Source: an uncultured Bacteroidales bacterium (GTDB taxonomy: Bacteria > Bacteroidota > Bacteroidia > Bacteroidales > P3). Taken from it: DNA of 19,638 bases. How positions within the stretch are numbered: position 1 is the stretch's first letter; every line of letters begins with the position of its first letter. A program made the position numbers and the translations under genes. Under the pieces are notes generated by a model. It was not told the DNA's origin. It saw only the letters and a program-made list of their open reading frames with translations, and made no database searches. The stretch lies in NCBI GenBank assembly GCA_937915785.1, contig CALGGY010000161.1, forward strand, positions 1 through 19,638, read 5' to 3'. Below are positions 1-9,700 of this stretch, piece after piece.

Positions 1-1
1 C

Positions 2-55
2 TCCCATTTTATTTTATCAACTATATTTTAGAAAAAACGTTTTGGACACTATTGG
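2..55 (+). repeat. 54-bp inverted repeat, left copy (possible IS edge)
   Basis: These 54 bases are the exact reverse complement of the last 54 bases of the window. The sequence is AT-rich and contains a 10-bp palindrome, AAAACGTTTT. The inner border ends GGACACTATTGG, after which the two flanks diverge completely. Sharp borders and presence at both extremities suggest the end of an insertion sequence lying outside the window, or a repeat at which an assembly stopped. No transposase coding is visible, and no target duplication is seen between the two inner flanks, so the family is not assigned. Confidence 0.75.
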
Positions 56-280
56 AATACAAGCCCTTGTGATGTTTTAACCATATTCTAATGAATATCA
101 AATCTACTATACATGCAATTTCGTTCTATTTTTATCGGACACCAATAAAAAAAAGTCAATTATTGCACTATAGTGATTTTTTTTCAAAAAAAGTAACAGG
201 TTGGAGTTGGCATCGACCATATCCAAAACAATCCTCTGCACCAACGTTTTGTAAATTGATGAAAAAAAACGTGTCGGGCA
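56..280. other. Intergenic stretch without a recognised gene
   Basis: This AT-rich stretch lies between the terminal repeat and the parC promoter region. Open frames crossing it on either strand have no family resemblance and no plausible start context. A short palindrome, CACTATAGTG, lies near position 170 between an A-run and a T-run and could be a weak bidirectional terminator. Nothing else stands out. Confidence 0.4.
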
Positions 281-312
281 TTGGGAAAAACCGCAAATTT
301 TTCGTAAATTTG
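281..312 (+). promoter_or_regulatory. Candidate Bacteroidota promoter for the parC gene run
   Basis: TAAATTTG at 305-312 matches the Bacteroidota sigma-ABfr -7 consensus TAnnTTTG. A TTG at 281-283 lies 21 bp upstream, near the expected -33 position, although the full TTTG is not present. Initiation would fall near 318-320, giving a leader of about 40 nt before the ATG at 358. This is a consensus match only. Confidence 0.45.
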
Positions 313-357
313 CAGACAATTTAACCACCCGAAAAACGAAGTCTTTTTAATAGAACA

Positions 358-3132
358 ATGGCAGAAGAACACGACGAAAAACAGGAAGAAAAACATGTGG
401 CAAACGCCGACAACGGCACCACCATCTCTCTCGAAGGCATGTACGAGGACTGGTTCCTCACCTACGCCTCGTACACCATTATGGACCGCGCAATACCCAC
501 GCTGAAGGACGGCCTGAAACCCGTGCAGCGCCGCATACTGCATTCCATGCGCGAGCTGGAGGACGGACGATACAACAAGGTGGCCAACATCGTTGGTAAC
601 ACCATGAAATACCACCCCCACGGCGACGCCTCCATCGGCGACGCACTGGTAACAATGGGGCAGAAGGATTTGCTCATCGACTGTCAGGGTAACTGGGGCA
701 ACATACTCACCGGCGACGGCGCCGCCGCACCGCGTTATATCGAGGCAAGGCTCTCCAAATTTGCCCTCGACGTGGTGTTCAACCCAAAAACCACCGAGTG
801 GAAACCCTCCTACGACGGACGCAACAAAGAGCCCGTTACCCTGCCCGTAAAATTTCCCCTGCTGCTGGCTCAAGGCACTGAAGGCATAGGCATGGCTTTC
901 GCAACAAAAATACTGCCCCACAATTTCAACGAGCTCATCGACGCCTCCATCGCATACCTGCGCGGCCTGCCTTTCGAGCTGTACCCCGATTTCCCCACAG
1001 GGGGCATGATCGACGTGTCGCGATACAACGACGGACTGCGACGCATAAAAGGCGTAAACGACATCGACGACGACCCATACGCCGACCTCGGCGATTTCGA
1101 CGATTTCGACGACGACGACAACGCCTCCGGCAAACGCAAAAAATCCGCAGCCCCCAAGGATTTCGCCAACGCCAGCCGCGTGCGCGTGAGGGCCCGCATC
1201 CAACAGGTGGACAAAAAAACACTGGTAATCACCGAAATACCTTTCTCCGTTACCACCGACACCCTTATCGACTCCATTACCGAAGCCAACGACAAAGGAC
1301 GACTGAAAATACGCAAAATCGACGACAACACCGCCGCCAACGTGGAGATAGTGCTGCACTTGGCACAAAATGTGTCGCCCGACCAGACCATCGACGCTCT
1401 CTACAAGTTCACACAGTGCGAAATACCGCTGTCGCCAAACTCCTTTGTCATTCACAACGACAAACCGGTGTTCATGTCCATATCGGAAATGCTGCGCGAG
1501 TCCACCGACCACACCAAAGACCTTCTGCGTCAGGAACTTGAAATACAGCTCTCCGAACTCAAGGAAAAATGGCAGTGGCTCTCGCTCGAACGCATTTTCA
1601 TCGAAAACGAGATTTACGAGGACATAAAAAAATGTACCACCGACGAATCTATCAACACCACCATCGACGAGGGTTTGAAACCTTTTGTGAAAAACCTTAT
1701 CCGTCCCGTAACTATCGACGACATACTGCGTTTGCGCAAAATTCCCATCGAACGTATTGCAAAATACAACTCCGACAAGTCGCACGACCAGCAGCTTGCC
1801 ATCGAGGCCGACATGGAACAGGTGCAACACGACCTCGAACACCTTGTGAACTACACCATTGCCTATTTCCAGCGCATAAAAGAAAAATACGGCAAAGGCC
1901 GCGAACGCAAGACCGAGATACGCAATTTCGAAAACATTGAGGCTGTTACCGTTACGGTAGCTAACCAAAAGCTCTGCGTCAACAAAAAGGAGGGCTTTGC
2001 CGGATACGACATGAAAAAGGACGAAAACGTGGAATATATGTGCGACTGCTCCGACATTGACGACATCATTGCTTTCCGCAAGGACGGCACCTTTGTGGTT
2101 TCCAAAGTGCAGTCCAAGGGCTTCCTCGGCACCGCCGAATGCAAAGAGCTGATATACGTGAGCGTGTTCCGCCGCAACGACGAACGTACCGTGTACAACA
2201 TGGTTTACTGCGACGGGCCTTTCGGCAACGTGATGGTGAAACGGTTCTCCGTAACGGGCATCACCCGCGACAAAAACTACGACCTCACCAAAGGCACCAA
2301 AGGCACTCGCGTGCTTTACTTCTCGGCCAACCCAAACGGCGAAGCCGAGGTGATAACGGTGCACCACAAAGCCAAACCCAAACTGAAGAAAGTGCGCTTC
2401 GATTTCGATTTCGCCGACATTGCCATAAAAGGACGCGCCGCCGCAGGCAACATCCTTACACGCAACGCTGTGCAGAAAATCACCGTCAAAGGCGAGGGCG
2501 TTTCCACCCTCGGAGCACGCAAAATTTGGTACGACGAAACCATAAAACGCCTCAACGTGGAAGAACGCGGCACTCTGCTCGGCGAGTTCAAAGGCTCCGA
2601 CCGCATACTGTCCATCACTCAGTCAGGATATTTCCGCACCTGCAATTTCGACCTCAGCAACCATTTCGACGACGACATGGTGGCCATTCGCAAATTCAAT
2701 CCCAACACCATCATCACAGCCGTTTATCAGGACGGCGAAAGCCGCAATTTCTACATCAAACGGTTCAAAGTGGAGGATTTGGACAAAAAACTGCCTTTCA
2801 TCAACGAAAGTACCGACGACAGCCTCGTGGAATACGCTTTCGACACTTTCCCACGGCTGGAGGTGGTTTACGACACCGAAAACTCCAACAAAAAAATTCC
2901 GTCGGAGATAATAGAGGTGTCCGACTTTATTGCCGTGAAAGGCTACAAGGCCAAGGGCAAACGTATCACCACATCGGTGGTGGAGAAGTTTGTGTGGCTC
3001 GACCCGCTGCCCGAACCGGAGCCCGAAGAGCCCGAAACCCCACCGGCCGCCGAAACTCCCGACAGCGGCACCGATTCGGGAGTGTCGCCCTTCGACCCCG
3101 ACGCCGAAGTTATTCAAGGAACACTGTTTTAA
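358..3132 (+). CDS. parC: DNA topoisomerase IV subunit A (ParC/GyrA family)
   Basis: This 924-residue protein is the DNA-cleaving A subunit of a type IIA topoisomerase; with ParE it would decatenate and relax chromosomes in the cytoplasm. The N-terminal breakage-reunion domain shows VQRRILHSM near residue 56, YHPHGDASIGD at 85-95 and the catalytic tyrosine Y127 in AAPRYIEARLS. The C-terminal half has beta-pinwheel-like repeats (KGTKGTR near 645, KGRAAAGN near 691) and a Pro/Glu-rich tail ending in QGTLF. A very acidic Asp-rich insert followed by KRKK lies near residues 236-262. The length fits the long Bacteroidota topoisomerase IV A subunits. The residue aligned with the quinolone-determining GyrA Ser83 is Ala91, while the Asp87 equivalent (D95) is kept. 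ParC is preferred over GyrA because of the QKDLLIDCQGNWG context, but paralogue assignment by eye is not absolute. Confidence 0.9.
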   Translation: MAEEHDEKQEEKHVANADNGTTISLEGMYEDWFLTYASYTIMDRAIPTLKDGLKPVQRRILHSMRELEDGRYNKVANIVGNTMKYHPHGDASIGDALVTMGQKDLLIDCQGNWGNILTGDGAAAPRYIEARLSKFALDVVFNPKTTEWKPSYDGRNKEPVTLPVKFPLLLAQGTEGIGMAFATKILPHNFNELIDASIAYLRGLPFELYPDFPTGGMIDVSRYNDGLRRIKGVNDIDDDPYADLGDFDDFDDDDNASGKRKKSAAPKDFANASRVRVRARIQQVDKKTLVITEIPFSVTTDTLIDSITEANDKGRLKIRKIDDNTAANVEIVLHLAQNVSPDQTIDALYKFTQCEIPLSPNSFVIHNDKPVFMSISEMLRESTDHTKDLLRQELEIQLSELKEKWQWLSLERIFIENEIYEDIKKCTTDESINTTIDEGLKPFVKNLIRPVTIDDILRLRKIPIERIAKYNSDKSHDQQLAIEADMEQVQHDLEHLVNYTIAYFQRIKEKYGKGRERKTEIRNFENIEAVTVTVANQKLCVNKKEGFAGYDMKKDENVEYMCDCSDIDDIIAFRKDGTFVVSKVQSKGFLGTAECKELIYVSVFRRNDERTVYNMVYCDGPFGNVMVKRFSVTGITRDKNYDLTKGTKGTRVLYFSANPNGEAEVITVHHKAKPKLKKVRFDFDFADIAIKGRAAAGNILTRNAVQKITVKGEGVSTLGARKIWYDETIKRLNVEERGTLLGEFKGSDRILSITQSGYFRTCNFDLSNHFDDDMVAIRKFNPNTIITAVYQDGESRNFYIKRFKVEDLDKKLPFINESTDDSLVEYAFDTFPRLEVVYDTENSNKKIPSEIIEVSDFIAVKGYKAKGKRITTSVVEKFVWLDPLPEPEPEEPETPPAAETPDSGTDSGVSPFDPDAEVIQGTLF

Positions 3133-3150
3133 CGATTCAACTATTTGATT

Positions 3151-4329
3151 ATGAAAATATTAGTGGCACTACCAAGGTTTCCGCACCCCATCGACAAAGG
3201 CGACAAGCTGCGCGCTTTCAACCAGATACGATGCCTGTCGCAACACCACGACATTTACCTGTTCTGCACCAGCAACCAGTGGGTGAGCGACGACGATTTC
3301 CATGCCGTGGAGCAGTACTGCAAGGCTGTGAAAGTGGTGCATTACAGCAGGCTCGGCGCAGGCTGGAACGTGATTCGCGCACTGTTCTCCAAAAAATCGC
3401 TGCAGGTGGGATACTGGACCTCCAAGCGCACCATAAAAAAATTCCGCAAATTCGAGAAAAAAGTGCAGCCCGATGTGCTATACTGTCAGATGATACGTAC
3501 CATGGAGTGGGTGAAAGGCTCCACAACGCCCAAAGTGCTTGATTTTCAGGACGCCCTGTCGAAAAACATCGAACGCCGCATGTATCACTCTCGTTTCTGG
3601 TGGCGCAGGGTGATGCATTACGAGTTTAAAATGGTGCGCTCGTGCGAGTACGATGCATTCGACATTTTCGACGCCCTCACCATCATCTCCGAAACCGACA
3701 AGGATGTTATCCCACACCGCCGCAGCGACGAGATTGTGGTGGTGCCAAACGGAATAGACACCGCCTATTTTGCCCCGCTGGAGGTCGAAAAACGTTACGA
3801 CATAGTGTTTTGCGGCAACATGAAATACGCCCCCAACGTGGATGCTGCCAAATATCTGGTGAACGACATCATGCCGAAGGTCTGGAAAGCCATGCCCGAA
3901 ACGCGCGTCCTCATGTCGGGTACCAATCCCACCAAGACTGTGAAACGTCTTGCCAGTGAGCGCGTCACAGTGTCGGGCAGGGTGGACGACATACGCCAAA
4001 GCTATGCCCAGTCGAGGCTGTTTGTGGCTCCCATGCGTATGGGCAGCGGTATGCAGAACAAACTGCTGGAGGCCATGGCAATGCGGCTGCCGTGCATTAC
4101 CACTGCCATTGCCAGCACTCCGCTGGGAGTGAGCAACGGGCAACAGCTTGCAGTGGCCGACAACGCCGCACAGATAGCTGAAAAAATTGTGGAACTACTT
4201 AAAAATCAGCAGTTAAGCACCGAAATAGCCCAAAACGGCTACAGTTACGTAACCGCCAATTTCGATTGGCAAAAACGTTGTGCAGAGCTTGAAAAGGTGT
4301 TAAGTAATACTGTAAATAACAAGAAATAA
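3151..4329 (+). CDS. GT4-type glycosyltransferase
   Basis: This 392-residue cytoplasmic or peripheral glycosyltransferase probably moves a sugar from a nucleotide donor to an envelope glycan; the substrate cannot be read from the sequence. The N-terminal Rossmann half begins MKILVALPRFPHPIDKGDKL, whose P-x-D-K-G-D-K-L-R pattern is typical of the GT4 subgroup annotated as TIGR03087-like sugar transferases. The C-terminal donor-binding half carries VVPNGIDT and the diagnostic GSGMQNKLLEAMAMRLP starting at residue 298. ATG 3151 is chosen over an upstream in-frame TTG. The gene lies 18 bp after parC and 10 bp before the FHA gene, so it is probably cotranscribed. TIGR03087 proteins are often linked to PEP-CTERM/exosortase loci, but no such gene is present here. 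Confidence 0.8.
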   Translation: MKILVALPRFPHPIDKGDKLRAFNQIRCLSQHHDIYLFCTSNQWVSDDDFHAVEQYCKAVKVVHYSRLGAGWNVIRALFSKKSLQVGYWTSKRTIKKFRKFEKKVQPDVLYCQMIRTMEWVKGSTTPKVLDFQDALSKNIERRMYHSRFWWRRVMHYEFKMVRSCEYDAFDIFDALTIISETDKDVIPHRRSDEIVVVPNGIDTAYFAPLEVEKRYDIVFCGNMKYAPNVDAAKYLVNDIMPKVWKAMPETRVLMSGTNPTKTVKRLASERVTVSGRVDDIRQSYAQSRLFVAPMRMGSGMQNKLLEAMAMRLPCITTAIASTPLGVSNGQQLAVADNAAQIAEKIVELLKNQQLSTEIAQNGYSYVTANFDWQKRCAELEKVLSNTVNNKK

Positions 4330-4339
4330 AATATTGAAT

Positions 4340-5437
4340 ATGAGTGTACTCGACAAAATTAAAGTTGCAATTCTTGGCGAAAAGTCAACATCCACACACG
4401 ATGGTGATGTGATTTCGGCCCAAGGCTTGGTAGATCAGGTGTTTGAGCATTTCAAATACCGTCTAAACGACTCGTCAACCAAAATGAGCCTGTTGTTTCC
4501 CACCAGTTTCCTGATATGGCTCCAACCCGACGATTTCAAAGCCCGCCAGCAGGAGTTTCCCGCTCGTGCCAAGGATATCAAAAAACAATGTATGATAGAA
4601 GTGCGCGACCAACTAAAGAGAAACCCACTTTGGCAGGACTATGTGCCGCATTCGAAATACTGGAAAATACAGTTCATGGAGTGGAAGCCCGATTATGTTT
4701 CCGCCGACGGTAAGTCTGTCGAGAATGTTGTAGTGCGTGGCCGGGTTACCGTAACCTCCGACCTTTACGCCCAAGACGATGTTGCTTCGCCTGCTAACGC
4801 AGTTATAGCCAACTCGGGCAACGGCTCGGGACGCATTATTACCACTTTTTCCAACACCAAAGGCACTACCACACCGCAGAATCTTGCACTAAATCCGGAG
4901 GCGTTCAAAGATGTTACCGCGCTGAGCAATAACGCTTTCCGCGTGGAGTTTCTGCGCTCCGAACTTGACGACGCCATACCAAGGCCAACTCCACAGCAAG
5001 CATCACAGCAAGCACCACCGCAAGCACCACAGCCGGAGCCGGCACGACCTTCAAGAAGGTTTGTGGCACATGATAAAAAGAAAGAACCTGTGTCGGCCAC
5101 ACTGCAAATTTATGACAATTATTTTGTGAAAGACGGCCAAAAAACCGACCGTCTGACAATTGGCACCAAAACCGTGCAGATTACAGGTCCCAACTCAAAC
5201 GGCGGCAATCCCGGCATAGAGGTGATCCGCATCGACGACGACAGCATTATGAACCCGCACATCAACATAAGGTTCGAGGCGGCAAACCAACGCTACCTTA
5301 TTTCTGCCGTTGGCGATACCAAACTAAACCAAAAAACAATGGTGAAAGACGAAAACAACTGGTCGGAACTGCCTACTAATTCCACAATACTTTTGAACGA
5401 CGACATACAGATAAATTTCAACCTGAACTATGCTTGA
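4340..5437 (+). CDS. FHA-domain protein with FhaA-like N-terminal domain
   Basis: This 365-residue soluble protein is probably a phosphothreonine-reading adaptor. Residues about 20-140 form a compact domain (VDQVFEHFKYRL, then FPTSFLIWLQPDDF and a long helix). Its order of elements recalls the DUF3662 domain of actinobacterial FhaA, although this is a visual resemblance only. A Pro/Gln/Ala-rich linker spans about 214-240. The C-terminal 110 residues look like a divergent FHA domain: a start strand RLTIGTKTV, then SIMNPHINIRF as the SxxH-type loop, then GDTKLNQKTM for the usual G-x-N-G turn, ending in DDIQINF. The canonical GR pair is missing, so phosphopeptide binding is uncertain. ATG 4340 is preferred over the upstream TTG. 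The gene precedes a PP2C phosphatase and is probably in the same operon. Confidence 0.7.
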   Translation: MSVLDKIKVAILGEKSTSTHDGDVISAQGLVDQVFEHFKYRLNDSSTKMSLLFPTSFLIWLQPDDFKARQQEFPARAKDIKKQCMIEVRDQLKRNPLWQDYVPHSKYWKIQFMEWKPDYVSADGKSVENVVVRGRVTVTSDLYAQDDVASPANAVIANSGNGSGRIITTFSNTKGTTTPQNLALNPEAFKDVTALSNNAFRVEFLRSELDDAIPRPTPQQASQQAPPQAPQPEPARPSRRFVAHDKKKEPVSATLQIYDNYFVKDGQKTDRLTIGTKTVQITGPNSNGGNPGIEVIRIDDDSIMNPHINIRFEAANQRYLISAVGDTKLNQKTMVKDENNWSELPTNSTILLNDDIQINFNLNYA

Positions 5438-5513
5438 CATCATTCTGCTTGTGGCCATAGCACTGCTTGTGGCATATCTTATCAAAGAACATATCAGCAA
5501 TTACCCACGTTAA
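5430..5513 (+). CDS. 27-residue single-pass membrane micro-ORF
   Basis: This short frame encodes MLDIILLVAIALLVAYLI followed by KEHISNYPR. It is one hydrophobic helix of about 17 residues with a polar, mildly basic tail. Its ATG overlaps the stop of the FHA gene by 8 nt (ATGCTTGA), an arrangement typical of translational coupling. It fills most of the 92-bp gap before the PP2C gene, by far the largest gap in this gene run. No family is recognised. It could anchor the cytosolic FHA protein or modulate the membrane-bound PP2C or SEDS partner, but that is inference. A chance hydrophobic frame is the alternative. Confidence 0.45.
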   Translation: MLDIILLVAIALLVAYLIKEHISNYPR

Positions 5514-5529
5514 CCACATTATTATATAT

Positions 5530-6702
5530 ATGAAAGAAATGAAATTTTACGGAGAAACCAATGTTGGTAAAATCCGTTCCAACAACGAAGATGCTTTTAT
5601 TGCCCAGACAGTGTGGAGCAACCGTTACATACTTTGCGTGGCCATAGATGGGGTAGGGGGCTACGAAGGAGGCGAAGTGGCTGCCCAGATGGCTCAGGAG
5701 TACATTCCCAAGCACCTTGCCGGAGTGTTGCGCGACAATCCGCTCGAAGCTCTGAAGGAAGCTGTGGTTGAAGCCAACAACCGTATCTGCGAGGCTCGTC
5801 ACCAAGACAGCATGCGTCCCAACATGGGTTGCGTGCTTAGCGCAGGAATAATAGAACTCGACGAAAACGTAATCGATGTGGTGCACGTGGGCGACTCGCG
5901 CATTTACCGCTACGAGGACGGTATTCTGAAAAAAATAACTCACGACCACTCTCTGGTAGGATACCGCGAAGAAATTGGCGAACTCACCGAAGAAGAGGCC
6001 ATGAACCACCCACAGCGCAACATTATCGACCGACTGCTTGGCGACGACATGCACACCACCACCGACCGCGGTTTCTTCGAAGCCAGCAAATGGCCGCTAA
6101 AAGAAAACACACAGCTGCTTTTCTGCTCCGACGGACTTACCGACCTCGTTACAAGCGCCGAAATTACAGAAATTCTTGACAAACCCATCTCCCCCGAGGA
6201 AAAAACCAAACAGCTGATAGACAAGGCAAACTCCAAAGGTGGCAAAGACAATATCACCGTGGTGCTGGCTGTGGCCAACAACCCCATGTCGAAACCCAAA
6301 CCCACTGTGGTTGAGGCTCCTAAGGCCAAACCATCGGCCGACCCAGCAACCGATAACGCTGCAAGCAGAAAAAAAAGCCTGTCGTGGCTGTGGTTAACCC
6401 TTGCCATTGTGGCCGGACTGGCACTGGCTTTTCTGGCAGGCAATTATGTGGCCGGACACGGTTTCGCACCGTTCCAAAAACAGAAACCCACCCCAGAGCA
6501 GGTGCAGCCTTCCCAAGAAAAGGTTATTCTCGACTCCATATTCTCTTGGCAGAAAAGTATCGAAGATCCACAATTTTTCAAACTGCGCGTGCAGTCGCAG
6601 CTCAACCGTTATTATGGCATTCCGGCCGATACCGTGGTTATGCAGCCCGATTCCGCCAATGATGGCAACAAAAGAGGCATAGTTCCAGAGAGACCTCTTT
6701 AA
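5530..6702 (+). CDS. PP2C-type Ser/Thr phosphatase with C-terminal membrane anchor (PstP-like)
   Basis: This 390-residue protein is a metal-dependent protein phosphatase that would reverse Ser/Thr phosphorylation. All main PP2C motifs are present: RSNNEDAF with D21, DGVGG at 40-44, HVGDSRIYRY near 119-128, THDHSLV near 138, CSDGLTDLV with D201, and GGKDNITVV with D240. The catalytic domain ends near 250. A Pro/Lys/Ala linker follows, then a transmembrane helix at about 285-307 and a short extracytoplasmic tail of about 80 residues. Cytosolic PP2C, linker, helix and outer domain is the layout of actinobacterial PstP. The start could instead be ATG 5539 (MKFYGETN). The gene lies between FHA and SEDS-PBP genes, which suggests that cell-wall enzymes or their FHA partners are its targets. 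Confidence 0.88.
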   Translation: MKEMKFYGETNVGKIRSNNEDAFIAQTVWSNRYILCVAIDGVGGYEGGEVAAQMAQEYIPKHLAGVLRDNPLEALKEAVVEANNRICEARHQDSMRPNMGCVLSAGIIELDENVIDVVHVGDSRIYRYEDGILKKITHDHSLVGYREEIGELTEEEAMNHPQRNIIDRLLGDDMHTTTDRGFFEASKWPLKENTQLLFCSDGLTDLVTSAEITEILDKPISPEEKTKQLIDKANSKGGKDNITVVLAVANNPMSKPKPTVVEAPKAKPSADPATDNAASRKKSLSWLWLTLAIVAGLALAFLAGNYVAGHGFAPFQKQKPTPEQVQPSQEKVILDSIFSWQKSIEDPQFFKLRVQSQLNRYYGIPADTVVMQPDSANDGNKRGIVPERPL

Positions 6703-6742
6703 TTATTTGTTTATCAGAATATTACCCTTTTTACCCAACTCA

Positions 6743-9700
6743 ATGAAACCCAACCGACCATACGTTTCGCTTCTGTTTGCCACGCTGGTGCTTTGTTTCG
6801 GCTTTGTGGCACTGTATTTCAACCAGCGCACAGCACTGCATATTGGCCAAGATGAAGGGCAGGGCAAACAACCGCTTGTCTTGCAAAAAGGTCTGAAAGT
6901 CAACGATTTGTCCGACCTACTGCTCGGCTATATGGACGACCCGAAGGACGTGACTTTAATTGCCCGCAAAATTTGCGACACCTTGAACAGCGGATACGTA
7001 TTGCCCAATCTTGGCAACCTCAATACCCGCACTTTTAAAATCGACGTAGCCGAGGCTGCAAGTCAAGGTGGCGAGTTGCTGAAAAGCCGCGACAGCGTGT
7101 CGAAACAGCGTCTGGGCTGGACCAGCGATGTGGCCGCCATTTATGCCAATCCCAAACTGGCAACTGATTCGTTCCCAACAAGTGCGGGTAGCGAAACCAT
7201 CACCGTAAGGATAACGGCAAAGAGCGACTCCTGCACTTCGCTCTGGGACAGAATTTGCTCGTTGGTTGGCAAACCAAGGCAAAAACCGGTGAAAGAACCT
7301 GTGCTGGTGAGACTTACCAAACACCAGCTGCTGACCGACACCGTGTCCCGAGACAACGAAACGGTCTCCCAATCCTACGTTTTCGACACCATTGCACAAT
7401 ACGCTTTCACCGACGCCAATGGCGAAGTGCGTTTCAACGTGCAACCTACCGACAGCTGCCAGTACAGCGTTCTGCCCATCAAGTTGGGATTCAGCTATGG
7501 CTCGCCCCAAGGAACACTCACTAACAAAAACTTCCGTTTTGAACAAAAAACCGACCGCATAACCCTTTTGGACATCTACACTTACAAGCGGCTAAAAAAC
7601 GACGGAGTGCTTGCCGTGCGTACCGCCTCCACTTACATCAACTATTTGGTTATCTCGTTCCTGCTTTTTGTCGTAATGTGGTGGCTGGTATACGGTTTCG
7701 TTGTGGTTCGCGACCGCCGTGCCAACAAGCACACCGACACCCTGCTGATATCGATACTGATGGTGCTTACGGGCATCGGCCTGCTCTCTCATTTCGCCAT
7801 ACTCGACCCGCTTACCGACACCTTGCGCGGGTGGGACACGCTGAAAGGCACCTTTTTCGGCATAGTGCTGCTGCTTTTTGTGGTACGCATGGACCTGCTG
7901 CGGTTCTACAACAACGGCACCTCGCTGTTTGGCATACATGTCGATTTCGATTTCGTAATGCAGTTTCTGCGTTGGGCCAACAAGCCGTTCGGCAAAAAAC
8001 TCGACGATTTCAGCAACGACATCCAGCGGCGCACACAAAACAAAGCCGCCATCAATGTTTTCAAAGGTTTTTACCTGTTGATGCTTGTGGCTTTGTTGCC
8101 TGTAATACTTGTCGTAAAGCTGATAACGTTGGTCTGCTCCAAAATTCCGAAACTGCGCGACATCGAATTGCCCGAAGCCTTTGGTTATCTTGTAGCTACG
8201 GCCACAATGATGGTTTTGCTGCTCTTTTTCGGGTCGGGTCCCGAAGGTAGCAGCGCCAAAGTGAACCTCGGCGGGTTCCAGCCCAGCGAGGTTTCCAAAG
8301 TGCTGATAATGATTTTTATGGCGGTGTTTTTTTCCAAAAATGCCGACACCATACAGTCCTTCTCGGAGAAACAGCAGTTCTTTTGGCGCAAACAGCTCAA
8401 ACTCGTTTGGGGTGCCGCATTGGCAATATTTGTTTTCATGGGCTTTTACATGATACTGAGCGACGGCGGTCCCGCACTGGTGATACTGCTCACTTTCGTA
8501 TTGCTTTACTCCGTGGCACGGCGCGACACCATGCAGCTTTTTGTGGGCGTGGCATCTTTTGTGCTTATGCTCATCATCGGCAGCAAGCTGAGCCAGCCCG
8601 GCTCGTTTGCACTGATGGGATTTTTTGCCGCACTGTGGTTCGTGGCATGGACTGTGGTAAGCTGGCTGTTGCGCAAGCGGATATTCGAGAGCGCTATTTT
8701 CTTCAACCTGATAATAGTGGCCTTTCTGTTTGGCGCCCCACTGTTGAGAACTGTTGGCTTTGAAAACGAAGCCGACCGCCTCGACGACCGCAATGCCATG
8801 GTTATGTGGTACCACAATGGCACTTGGGACAACGAGGCCCGCGGCGGCGACCAAGTAGCACACGGATATTGGGCCCTTGCCACCGGCGGCTTTGCAGGAC
8901 AGGGCCTGGGGCAAGGGCACCCCAACCAAATCCCGGCGTGCCATACCGACATGATTTTTGCCAGCATCGGCGAAGAGATGGGGTGGGTTGCACTGGTGCT
9001 TATTGTTGTGTGCATGGCCATACTCATACACCGCTGCCTGCTTGTGGCACGCAAAGTGGGAAATAACTTCGGTTTTTATCTCATTGCCGGACTTACCGTG
9101 GTTACCAGCATACAATTTCTGGTGATACTGCTTGGCAGCCTTGGCCTTATACCTCTTACAGGCATAGCAGTGCCATTTTTGAGTTACGGACGGTCGAGCC
9201 TTGTTGCTAACTTGCTGATATTCGGTATAATATTGTCGCTGTCGCGCGAAAAGGCCTCGCAACGGCAGGAGCAGTACATACAACGCTACGATGGGGTGAT
9301 AACAGTGGGTAGCCTGTCCTTTATAGTAATGTCGGCAATTATAATAGTGTGGCTGTTTGTGTTCCAAACCATCAAACGCAACAGCACGCTGATACACCCG
9401 GCCTTTGTAACCAACACTCAGGGCGCACGCGTGGTGGAGTACAACCCGCGTATCGAAATACTGATGGACAAACTGAATGCCGGCAACATCTACGACCGCA
9501 ACGGAGTGCTGCTGGCCACCAGCGAAGCATCATCGTGCAACAACGACACCATCGTGAACGGCCTTACCAATGCCGGAATCGACAAAAACGACATACGCAA
9601 AACCTTCAAATATCCCAAACGCAGATACTATCCATTCGGCAACCAGATGTTTTTCATGCTCGGCGATTTCAACACCAAAATTCAATGGGGCACACACGAC

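Noticed and set aside
184..2367. 727-codon open frame on the - strand
   Set aside because: It lies antisense to parC. Codon bias of the sense gene keeps the reverse frame open; composition is His/Val/Phe-rich and matches no family.
2139..3542. 467-codon + strand frame overlapping the parC end and glycosyltransferase start
   Set aside because: It is an out-of-frame, Arg/His/Gln-rich translation across two well-supported genes.
7592..9397. 601-codon open frame on the - strand
   Set aside because: It is antisense to the SEDS core, rich in His/Gln/Tyr with no motif, and is a shadow of the real gene.
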